In this document: in pieces, positions 58,201 to 64,000 of the stretch | How the letters are laid out: every line of letters starts with the position of its first letter | Numbering within the stretch: position 1 is the stretch's first letter | The notes under the pieces: model-generated | The model's database searches: none | Told to the model about the DNA's origin: nothing | The model's input: the letters and a program-made list of their open reading frames with translations, nothing else | Position numbers and translations under genes: made by a program | Assembly (NCBI RefSeq): GCF_002874965.1 | Contig: NZ_CP025624.1 | Span: 3,844,001 to 3,908,000, forward strand | Source: Pseudomonas sp. NC02 | GTDB taxonomy: Bacteria; Pseudomonadota; Gammaproteobacteria; Pseudomonadales; Pseudomonadaceae | Direction of reading: 5' to 3' | Length of the DNA: 64,000 nt

Positions 58201-58818
58201 CAGATGGGCCTGGTATTGCTGCCCCAGGTCCAGGGTGCGGCACAGGGTGGAAAAGGTTTGTGGAGTCATCGACAGGGTTTCGCTGTAGCGATAACGCGCC
58301 GCACGCGAGCCATCCGCCCGCGCCTCGCCGTAGTACTCGGTCAGCAGCGCACCTTCCGGCGCCAGGGCGCTGGTCTGTTCGAGGGCGATATCGGTGAAGT
58401 CTTCATCGCCCTCGAAGTTCAGCAGCGCTGCCTGCAACAACGAATGCTGCTGCGGGGCCTGGCGATACCGCAGGTAATGCAGCTGGTTTTTGTTGACGTC
58501 CGGGGCCTCGCCCATCGCCTCGCGCAACGCCGCTTCCAGCTTGGGCTGGGCGAATTCGACAATGCCTTGCAGCGCGCCAAGGCCCTTGGCCAAGGCTTCG
58601 CGGGACTGACGGCTGGCCTTGCGACTGTCATCGAGTGCCTTGTTCAATGCGGGCGAGAGCGGAACCTTGGTGGCAGGCCGCTCCCTGCCGGGCAACAGTC
58701 CATGTTTGAGCCGGCGCACATCGACGGCGGCCATGTGGGCGACCCACGCGGGCAGGCGTTCCGTGATCAGGGCGGTGTGCAAGCTTTCGTCCGCGAGGGC
58801 GTTAGGTGGAGTAGACAT
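52234..58818 (-). CDS. Giant toxin with DUF6543-like N-terminus, leucine-rich repeats and NEL-type E3 ubiquitin ligase domain (copy A)
   Basis: The 2,194-residue protein has an N-terminal dermonecrotic/DUF6543-type region (about 1-440) and a hydrophobic hairpin (about 445-525, NVAAFMVPGLGELLLAVTAI). A long middle region follows, then LRR blocks at about 1020-1170, 1340-1490 and 1700-1860, with repeats such as LRSLNLSHTATTGWP. A C-terminal NEL domain (about 1905-2194) has the catalytic Cys2000 in ATCGDGWIL, a CxD motif as in IpaH/SlrP. NEL proteins ubiquitinate host proteins, so eukaryotic targets (amoebae, insects, plants) are likely. There is no classical signal peptide. ATG 58818 has no strong ribosome site. 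It is paralogous to the next gene. Confidence 0.88.
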   Translation of the reverse strand: MSTPPNALADESLHTALITERLPAWVAHMAAVDVRRLKHGLLPGRERPATKVPLSPALNKALDDSRKASRQSREALAKGLGALQGIVEFAQPKLEAALREAMGEAPDVNKNQLHYLRYRQAPQQHSLLQAALLNFEGDEDFTDIALEQTSALAPEGALLTEYYGEARADGSRAARYRYSETLSMTPQTFSTLCRTLDLGQQYQAHLAQVFDAAATRAVVREQMIRAQKDLLTVRLYAAWAQGDIGPAVFLMLREVLAGTSRPLLDGEVVRFGQLSILGCELGEVLLIGPGVAPTRSVIPPLFPGAGVSGLLPVAPDTRVVAWIPGAPQCPLKEYPSMQAFDKELAVNLRSPAYQQLFASLVPQQQAPQFLERLKEKLYTFTWNPRGYKEQVYDEQINLNRRERLIEGELFGALYESHVQRLKDNARTLAVPTAEADRKAAQARHAHWLSMGLNTLNVAAFMVPGLGELLLAVTAIQLGLEVYHGIESWQEGDMDAAWEHLESVALNLGFMATLGGAAALAGRAPAIQVSKWVDGLVPVKLPNGERRLWKPDLAAYRSHTVLDASLKPNAQGQYAQDGKMYVRLGESLYEKAFDARTRKWRIQHPNNPAAYQPILEHNQAGAWRHTHERPLEWDRLTLLRRLGHETQGISDATLSALGDISGISDDLLRKVHIDGLPMPAVLADTLQLFRGAPPQAVLLSPEGAVLQRRFASLSRGAINEIISTASDKERLQILGRTGVAPRLDNLARRALQQRRLSSALTGLYLPALASLDSDRLALHCLQQLPGWSPTLRLELRADNPSGRLLAEVGPEDAAVRRYLVKKGETFLACDLQGAPLNSPVPGSRNFYPSIVHALPVTLRQSLGLPLASADVDLQQALARYATAHRLEMAAVLKIRAPMARPALRQASGSLGYALSGRGTAQAPNAALAARVRDVYPNLSDEAAQLFVQSLLQAGQRPPQIYELIGNRERELTRLRMTLDQWVTQNSAQAGAQHTADTLINCWREGAYRGLKPHAYLSLGKAGNLPALDADFSHVRGLGVSGETLADTQGVRLAQQFPNAEVLNVFTEPAHVEAIATGLGLFPKLEELSIDGWGLTYSPVFLQRLNTLSQLRRLALTGALEALDVSGLKQLLALRVAGALKEWPVGVLTLDKLETLDLLATGINTMPAAMLEGHERLWRGLTLNWAAFERRAFMPVYQHVKNHPGHLVDEVLMVDAYCEGALRRLKDSDPAFAPSALAYLRRHRLTSDAKLTRVHALLDEHATLQQALEEWQGREVEVDRRPVDPLNRQRAADKLMAYWRDGLDRRFASPREVAGPSSPAASEGVMLDLSGTVLGDLPLMPAAAFAHVQRLNLAGTRVSVAALNDFLPQFTQIHGLDLSRSNLMDLPASLTQLRSLKQLDLAHNQLTITEAIQQRLSALVTLRGLNLDYNRVGTLDVSGLNQLRSLNLSHTATTGWPTGWLALPELRQVDLSYSAITTIPQAALTGHDLLMLSSNVRGCRLTLPACADIQRFALRTYQDNPLNVAPAMLPVFGPSFYLDKPLGIPREGLAEGRTGGDPEYFPLEVTDSPDLLLALEVEVPNSEVRQTPAQRLQQIDPALSTRDAVRRIDELLASGLGALEVEACLVRWRTGYRGMVRVLNDWIDIRGYRQGGGWVSAVDRRRAADRLIDSWRHTLRAHPEVAPGDGREVLQLNDLYLGDLPALPEPLAHVRVLNLNAVKLTEQGSNAFLRAFPKLRTLTLNNNGLMSLPDAVGECSILTELRLSHNELRYRSELQGQLNRLTALERLDLSENVLDSLDISSLPQLQSLELRGNNLLAWPQGVLQAAQLRHLDLRSNRIETIPEDALLPQHSALMWGTDLSDNLLFEEDLARLRVYQQQTDCGLGFSAEELEDALEGYHSTDSSSGSDIHPELLTPEQQKAQWFSGIAADSARHRVWSVLKQAENSEDFFYIISQLKNAQDFLHDRADLTRRVWAVLEAAEQYPHLREQLFGQAQAMRVRATCGDGWILLFSDLEVSVYEFKALRALAPGQEGTTLFNLARRMIRLDEAERIAGEAINRSPGIDPAEIRLAYRIGLAERLDLPHQPSTMLYRNLSRVTQANIDQAYTAIMARESTPVFMQELVKRPYWVSYLQKLYPEEFSVLAQAHQVKVDALEELHPDLSAQYLSEVAALDTENLAEQQALALRLSGRARRDLGI

Positions 58819-58905
58819 GTGCGGCTTCCTGAGAACGCTTTAGGGAGGCCCAGTACAGCGAACAGGCGAGCGCCTTCGCAGGTAGATAATTGTTTTTGTG
58901 CACCT

Positions 58906-58935
58906 TGGCGCCGAACCTGGGTTACGACCACTGAG
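58906..58935 (+). pseudogene. Relic of the metH 3' end between the two toxin genes
   Basis: The 23 bases at 58906-58928 are identical to 52160-52182 of metH, and the following bases are nearly so (CACTGAG versus AACTAAG). Translated in the metH frame they give [13 protein letters not shown], against [13 protein letters not shown] in metH. No other part of metH is visible upstream. This is too long and too precisely placed to be chance. Confidence 0.8.
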
Positions 58936-58937
58936 GC

Positions 58938-58965
58938 GCGGCAGGCCCGTTTCCGGACCTGCCGC
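58938..58965. terminator. Stem-loop after the metH relic, before toxin copy B stop
   Basis: GCGGCAGGCCCG (58938-58949) and CGGACCTGCCGC (58954-58965) pair with one mismatch. The position relative to the metH relic and the toxin B stop mirrors that of the 52201-52236 hairpin relative to metH and toxin A. Confidence 0.55.
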
Positions 58966-58979
58966 CGGGGCACAGGCTG

Positions 58980-61900
58980 TTATAGCCTCAGTGCTGCTCT
59001 CTCCCGCCCGGACAGGCGAATCAGCAGGGCCTGGCGTTGCTCAGTCCTTTGCTTGGCCAATACCACGGCTTCTGCCTCGTACTGCGCGCCAAACGCCGGA
59101 TAGCGATCCTCCAGGGCTTCAGCCTCGCGGGCCTGGGTCTGGGCCAGCGTCGTAAAGTCAGCTGCGTATTGCTTCTGCACGTAGTCGACCCAGTACTGGC
59201 GCGTGACCAGATCGGCCGTGAACGCCTCGGTCGCCTCCCGGGCGATGATGCTGGCGTAGGCCTGGTCGATATCGGCCTGTTTCACTTGGGAAAGGTTGCG
59301 GTACAGCATGCCGGACGGCTGGCGCGGCAACTCCAGGCGTTGGGCCAGGCCGATGCGGTAGGCCAGGCGAATTTCCGCCGGGTCAACACTGGGCTTTAGG
59401 CTGACCACGCGGCTGGCGGTGGCTTCAGTCTGTTCCAGGCGGATCATGCTTCTGGCCAGCTTGAACAGCGCCGCGCCTTCTTTTCCGGGTTCCACGGTTT
59501 CCAGGGCCTTGAACTCATAGACACTGACTTCAAGGTCGCTGAACAGCAGGATCCAACCGTCACCGCAAGTCGCGTTGATCCGCATGCCGCGAGCCTTGCC
59601 GAACAGTTGCTCGCGCAACGCCGGACGTTGCTCGGCGGCCTCCAGCACCTCCCATACCCGGCGCGTCAACTCAGGGCGGTCGGTGATGAAGTCCTGGGCG
59701 TTTTTCAGCTGGGAAATGATGTAGAAGAAATCCTCACTGTCGTCAGCGCTCTTGAGCGACTCCCAGACTGCGTGTTTGCTGGAGTCGGCCGCCACGCCAG
59801 CAAACCACTGGGCCTTCTGTGCTGCGGGCGTCAGCAGCTCCGGATGCAGCTCACCGCTCAGATCCGCTTCCTCGTGACTGGTACTGAGGAGGAAGCCATC
59901 GAGCTCGCGATCAATTTGCTCCCGGGTATAGCCCAGGCCGAACCCCGTTTCCTCGAGGAAGTCGCTCAGGCGCTCGAACACGCGTTCTTCCAGCCCGTTG
60001 TCCGTCAGGTTGGTGTTGCTCATCAGGAGGTTGTGGCGAGGTAACAGGGCATCGTCCGGGATGGTCTCGATCTGGTTATTGCTGAGGTCGAGGGTGCGCA
60101 GTCGCGGCAGTTCCAATGCCCCGGCCGGCCATTCCTCCAGGACGTTGTTGTGCAGGTCCAGGTTTGTCAGCCCGCGCAGGCCGCTGACATCCAGGCTGGC
60201 CAGGGTGTTTTCGCCAAGGTCGAGCCATTCCAGCGCACTTAACGGGCCGAGCAGTGCCTGTAGCTCCACAGCGTCGCGCAAATCATTGTAGGTGGCTTCG
60301 AGATGAGTCAGCGCCGTGTATTGGTTGATCACCTCGGGCAGGTGCGCCAGGCCATTCTTGTTGAGCACAAGCCGGCGCAGGTGGGGGAAACTGCCCAGGA
60401 ACCCATTGGACCCCTGCTCCGTCAGCTTCACCTCGGTGAGGTCGAGCACGCTGACGTGGCTCATTGAAGCCGGCAACGTCGGCAGGTCGCCCAGATACAA
60501 CCCGGACAGGTCCAGTACCTCGCGCCCGTCCACCGGCGGCACCTCGGGCCGGGCACGCAGGTTGTGGCGCCAGCTTTCAAGGAGCCGGCCGGCGGCACGA
60601 CGACGGTCGAGGGCACTGACCCAGCCGCCCCCCTCGCGATAACCCTCGATGTCGATCCAACTGTTCAACACCCGGCTCAAGCGTTGATGCTCGGCGCGCA
60701 ACTGCACCAGGCGTGTGTCGACGCCGGTGGCGCCCAGGCCGGCGGCCAGCCATTCATCAATGCGCGCCACCGCCTGGGCACTGCTCAAGGCAGGATCCAG
60801 TTGTTGCAGGCGCGCCGCCGGAGTGAGGCGTGCTTGCGCGTCGACGTTCTCGACGTGCAGGGGCAACAGCAACTGGCCGGGGTCGTCGGTGACCCTGACC
60901 GGGAAATACTCCGGATCGCCGCCGGTCCGGCCGATGCGCAGCTGTTCCTGGGGAATGCCCAGCGGCTTGTGCAGGTAGATTTCCGGCCCCACCAACGGCA
61001 GTAATTCCACATCAAGGCCCAATGGATTTTCCCGCAGGGTGCGTTGCGCAAAGGCCAGGATGTCGGCGCAGGCCCGGGCAGTCAGTCGGCAACCCCGCAG
61101 GTTGCTCTTGAGCATCAGCGTGTCGTGGCCGGTGAGCGCCTGGGCGGGCACCCGGGTGATAGCGCTGTGGCTCAGGTCCAGGCTTTCCAGGACTGGCAAG
61201 TCCAGGACACCCTCAGGCCATTCGGTGATTCCAGTGCGGCTGAGGTTCAAGTGGCGCAAGGCGTTGAGGCCACGCAGATCCAGGCTCGCGACACGGTTGT
61301 ATTGCAAGTCCAGGGTTTCAAGAGCCGTCAGGCGGCTCAAGCGTTGCTGGATGGACGGGATGATGCTCAGTTGGTTGTGGGAAAGATCCAACTGGCGCAG
61401 GGCGGTGAAGTTGTCCAGGGCCGACGGCAGCTGTGCCAGGTTGCTGGCACTGAGGTTCAAGTCTTCAATGGCGTTGAATGCGCCGAGAAAGTCATTCAGC
61501 GCCTCAATCGAAACCCGGGTGCCGCTCAGGTTGACCTGTTTGACATGGGCGAACGCGGCCGCCGGCAACCCGGGCAAGTCGCCCAGCACGCCCCCCGACA
61601 GGTTCAGTGTGGCGGTCGGCAGGTTGGAGCGCGCCGACATGCCCGACGGCGCAAGCCGCGGCCCCAGGCCTTCACGCCAACTGTCCAGGAGCCGCTCGGC
61701 GGCGCGCTGGCGGTAAAAGACATCCACCTGCCGGCGGTCAACCCGCAACTCCCTGGCCGCCCACTCCTCCAGGTCCCGGCTCAGGGCGAGCTGTTCGTCG
61801 AGTACCTGGTGAGTGCGAGCCAGTATCTGTTCAGTGGTCAGACCCTGCTGCCGGAACTGAGAGACAACGTCTATGCCAAACCCCCAGTGCACATTTTTCA

Positions 61901-64000
61901 AGCGGTCCATCACGCCTTCACAGTAACCCTGCACCAGGGCTTGCTCATTGAGCAGGTGAGCCGGATTGCCCCGCACATGTTCATACACCGCCATGAATTC
62001 CCGGCGGTCAAACGCGGCCCACCGCAGGTTCAGGCCGCGCCACAATCGTTCATGCCCGATGAGCATCGACGGGGGTACCGAACGGATGTTTGTTCGCCAC
62101 AGGTCGAGCCTCTCAAGGTGCTCAAGTGACGTCACCCCCTGTGGCCACTCCTGCACCGAGCCCTCCATGCGCAACGAGCGCAGGTGCGTGAGGGGGCTGA
62201 CGTCCAGGTTTTGCGAAAGCCCCGCGACGGACAGGTTGCGCAAGCGCTCCATTGCCCCCAGGCGTTGAATGAAGGGGACCGAATAGGCCACGTCCCGACC
62301 ATTCAACGTCAGTTGGTTGAGATCGACGAAGCGGTTCAGCCCGTCGACCAGTCCGGTGCCCGGCGTTGCGTCAAAAAACACCTCAAGGTGTCGCACCCGG
62401 GAAAACTGATCGGCCAGGCGCACGCCCTGATCACCCAACAAAAGCTCGGCATGTGCGCTCAGCGCCTGCACATGGGAAAAGTCTGCACTCAGGCGCGGAA
62501 GGTCCGTCACGCTGCCCAACGACAGAATGCTCTGGGGCGGCCGCTCGCGGTAAATGCCCTGGCGCCAGCAACCGATGATGTCAGCCGCTACCCGTTGTTG
62601 CTGGCTGGCCCCGCCCGCCTGCCCGGCAGCAGCGGCGGTCCATTGATCAAGTTCTGCCTGCAACAGGTCGAACTCACGCTGGCGGTTTCCCAATAGGGTG
62701 AAGATCTGTTGGACGCTTTCACCGGCCTGCAATCGGCTCAGGACAAAATCGCTGGCCTGCCCGGCGTTGAGGTTCGGATAGAGCGCCTGCACCCTCGCCG
62801 TCAGCGATACATCCACTCCAAAGCCTTTGCCCCGACCGCTCAACGGGTAACCCAGGACGCCCCCCGCCCCCGTCAACACGGGTCGCGAACGCGGTGCGCG
62901 CAGGCCGAGCACATTGGACATTTGGCTACGGCGGCGGGTGGCATAACTGGCCACCGCCTGTTGCAGTTCCCGGTCCAGGGTCGCCACGGGCATGTCCAGG
63001 CCAGGTCGGGCCGCAGCGGGGATCGCATGCACGACGGACTGGAAGAAATTACGCCGCCCGGTGGTCCGGCTGTTCAGCGCGACACCGCGCTCGTCGTAGG
63101 CCTGGAAGGCTTCGCCCTGCTTGACCAGGTATCTGCGCAGCGGCGCATCTTGCGGGCCAATGCTGTTCAGTAACGGTCCTTCGACAGCCTGAAAGCGCAC
63201 TTCCAGGCGCAGATTGGTGGGCCAGCCCGGCAAGTGTTGCAGGCAATGCAGGGCCAGGCGGTCAGTGTCGGCACCGGCGTCGGCCTGACGATGCAGCCCC
63301 GCCAGGGCACGGCTCAGGCGGCCTTGTTGGACTGCGCGGCGAGCGGCATTGTCCAGGCGCGCCGAGGCTCCACGCTGACTGCGCAGTTGCAAGCGCTCCT
63401 GTTCGCTGGCGGTATCAAGAATTTCCTGGATGGCTCGCCTCGACAATCCAGGGAAGCGCCGTTGCAGCACCGCCTCTTCGCCAGCCAGCGGCGCCGTATC
63501 CGCCACTGGCTGGCTGCGGAACTGCTCCAGGGTATCGGCCAGCACGGCGGGCAGCGGCCTGCCTTCGATATACGCCTTGCGCAACACGTCATCCTGGACC
63601 CCACTGATATCCCCAATAATGCCCAGTGTCGTATCAGAGAATTCTTCAGTGGCGGGCCCCAGTCGTCGCAACAGGGTCAGGCGGTCCCATTTGAAGGGCT
63701 GCTCATGCACATGCCGCCAGGCACCGGCGTTGTTGTGTTCAAGGATCGGTTGGTAAGCCTCGGGATTTTCCGGGTGTTTGATCCGCCACTTGCGGATTCG
63801 GCTGTCGAAGACCTTTTCATGCAGGTTTTCGCCGATACGCACATAAATCTTGCCGCCTGTCTCGTACTGGCCCCGGGCATTGGGCTTGACAGCCGGGGCC
63901 AGCACCACCTCGCTGCGGTACGGCGCCAGGTCCGGTTTCCACAGCCGAGCCTCACCACTGGGCAGTTTGACCGGTACCAGGCCATCCACCCAGCGGGACA
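58980..64000 (-). CDS. Giant LRR/NEL-type E3 ubiquitin ligase toxin (copy B), 5' truncated by window
   Basis: About 1,673 codons are visible and the frame stays open to the window edge, so the N-terminal third is missing. The visible part aligns along its whole length with copy A, with the shared VDGLVPVKLP and KWRI...HPxNPxAYQPILEHN at its start. The same three LRR blocks follow, then a NEL domain with the CGDGW motif (cysteine codon at 59565-59567). The sequence has diverged from copy A in the middle region but the NEL active-site segment is almost unchanged, suggesting both are functional. The stop at 58980 lies 161 bases from the copy A start. Confidence 0.88.
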   Translation of the reverse strand, partial: SRWVDGLVPVKLPSGEARLWKPDLAPYRSEVVLAPAVKPNARGQYETGGKIYVRIGENLHEKVFDSRIRKWRIKHPENPEAYQPILEHNNAGAWRHVHEQPFKWDRLTLLRRLGPATEEFSDTTLGIIGDISGVQDDVLRKAYIEGRPLPAVLADTLEQFRSQPVADTAPLAGEEAVLQRRFPGLSRRAIQEILDTASEQERLQLRSQRGASARLDNAARRAVQQGRLSRALAGLHRQADAGADTDRLALHCLQHLPGWPTNLRLEVRFQAVEGPLLNSIGPQDAPLRRYLVKQGEAFQAYDERGVALNSRTTGRRNFFQSVVHAIPAAARPGLDMPVATLDRELQQAVASYATRRRSQMSNVLGLRAPRSRPVLTGAGGVLGYPLSGRGKGFGVDVSLTARVQALYPNLNAGQASDFVLSRLQAGESVQQIFTLLGNRQREFDLLQAELDQWTAAAAGQAGGASQQQRVAADIIGCWRQGIYRERPPQSILSLGSVTDLPRLSADFSHVQALSAHAELLLGDQGVRLADQFSRVRHLEVFFDATPGTGLVDGLNRFVDLNQLTLNGRDVAYSVPFIQRLGAMERLRNLSVAGLSQNLDVSPLTHLRSLRMEGSVQEWPQGVTSLEHLERLDLWRTNIRSVPPSMLIGHERLWRGLNLRWAAFDRREFMAVYEHVRGNPAHLLNEQALVQGYCEGVMDRLKNVHWGFGIDVVSQFRQQGLTTEQILARTHQVLDEQLALSRDLEEWAARELRVDRRQVDVFYRQRAAERLLDSWREGLGPRLAPSGMSARSNLPTATLNLSGGVLGDLPGLPAAAFAHVKQVNLSGTRVSIEALNDFLGAFNAIEDLNLSASNLAQLPSALDNFTALRQLDLSHNQLSIIPSIQQRLSRLTALETLDLQYNRVASLDLRGLNALRHLNLSRTGITEWPEGVLDLPVLESLDLSHSAITRVPAQALTGHDTLMLKSNLRGCRLTARACADILAFAQRTLRENPLGLDVELLPLVGPEIYLHKPLGIPQEQLRIGRTGGDPEYFPVRVTDDPGQLLLPLHVENVDAQARLTPAARLQQLDPALSSAQAVARIDEWLAAGLGATGVDTRLVQLRAEHQRLSRVLNSWIDIEGYREGGGWVSALDRRRAAGRLLESWRHNLRARPEVPPVDGREVLDLSGLYLGDLPTLPASMSHVSVLDLTEVKLTEQGSNGFLGSFPHLRRLVLNKNGLAHLPEVINQYTALTHLEATYNDLRDAVELQALLGPLSALEWLDLGENTLASLDVSGLRGLTNLDLHNNVLEEWPAGALELPRLRTLDLSNNQIETIPDDALLPRHNLLMSNTNLTDNGLEERVFERLSDFLEETGFGLGYTREQIDRELDGFLLSTSHEEADLSGELHPELLTPAAQKAQWFAGVAADSSKHAVWESLKSADDSEDFFYIISQLKNAQDFITDRPELTRRVWEVLEAAEQRPALREQLFGKARGMRINATCGDGWILLFSDLEVSVYEFKALETVEPGKEGAALFKLARSMIRLEQTEATASRVVSLKPSVDPAEIRLAYRIGLAQRLELPRQPSGMLYRNLSQVKQADIDQAYASIIAREATEAFTADLVTRQYWVDYVQKQYAADFTTLAQTQAREAEALEDRYPAFGAQYEAEAVVLAKQRTEQRQALLIRLSGRERAALRL

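Noticed and set aside
52234-64000. The toxin pair as part of a prophage, integrative element or IS-borne island
   Set aside because: No integrase, transposase, tRNA or phage genes are visible; the metH 3' relic fits a tandem duplication, though integration by homologous recombination remains possible.

Overview
The window is high-GC chromosomal DNA from a bacterium of the Pseudomonas fluorescens group. The evidence is a complete fapABCDEF functional-amyloid operon, Pseudomonas-style REP elements, the gnd-zwf pair, cti, and very large NEL/LRR toxin genes. No tRNA, rRNA, transposase, phage gene or CRISPR array was seen.

Layout. (1) 1-3300 is the 3' part of a giant dermonecrotic-toxin-type gene with an HExxH motif. 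A small PepSY protein and an orphan FecR-like regulator follow. (2) 4760-11143 is the Fap amyloid module. It has a sigma-54-type promoter, two palindromic sites of the form TGTYTCA-N4-TGARACA, fapABC, an internal terminator, fapDEF, and a convergent sigma-54 activator gene. (3) 11487-15209 holds a small conserved gene and a translationally coupled gnd-zwf-HAD hydrolase operon. (4) 15478-20394 holds a 58-residue coiled-coil protein, the phosphoethanolamine transferase cptA, a Fur-boxed TonB siderophore receptor and a small exported protein. (5) 20418-24505 holds a GNAT enzyme, zapE, an NTF2-like protein, and a WYL regulator divergent from an aldo-keto reductase. (6) 24627-31134 is a long leftward housekeeping run: nadK, a phosphoesterase, a rhomboid protease, yeaC, a DUF2797 gene and pepN. 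(7) 32221-43372 is the cobalt/cobalamin block. One cobalamin riboswitch precedes cobW-cobN-chlI/chlD. A second precedes cbtB-cbtA-cobE-cobM. An HxlR regulator and a fabF-like synthase lie between them. (8) 43384-44198 is a nested inverted-repeat element. (9) 44274-52188 holds nfuA, an acyltransferase, cti and the B12-dependent metH. (10) 52234-64000 holds two tandem giant LRR-NEL ubiquitin-ligase-type toxins. The second runs off the window.

How it works together. The two riboswitches tie cobalt uptake (CbtAB), cobalt insertion (CobN with ChlI/ChlD) and corrin synthesis (CobE, CobM) to B12 level. MetH, a B12 consumer, lies nearby. The chelatase AAA+ and VWA parts lie in different frames. They are joined by a textbook -1 frameshift signal, A AAA AAG, followed six bases later by a perfect 11-bp stem.

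The most striking points are that frameshift site, the paired palindromes plus sigma-54 promoter in front of fapA, and a relic of the metH 3' end lying between the two NEL toxin genes. The relic records how the tandem toxin pair arose.
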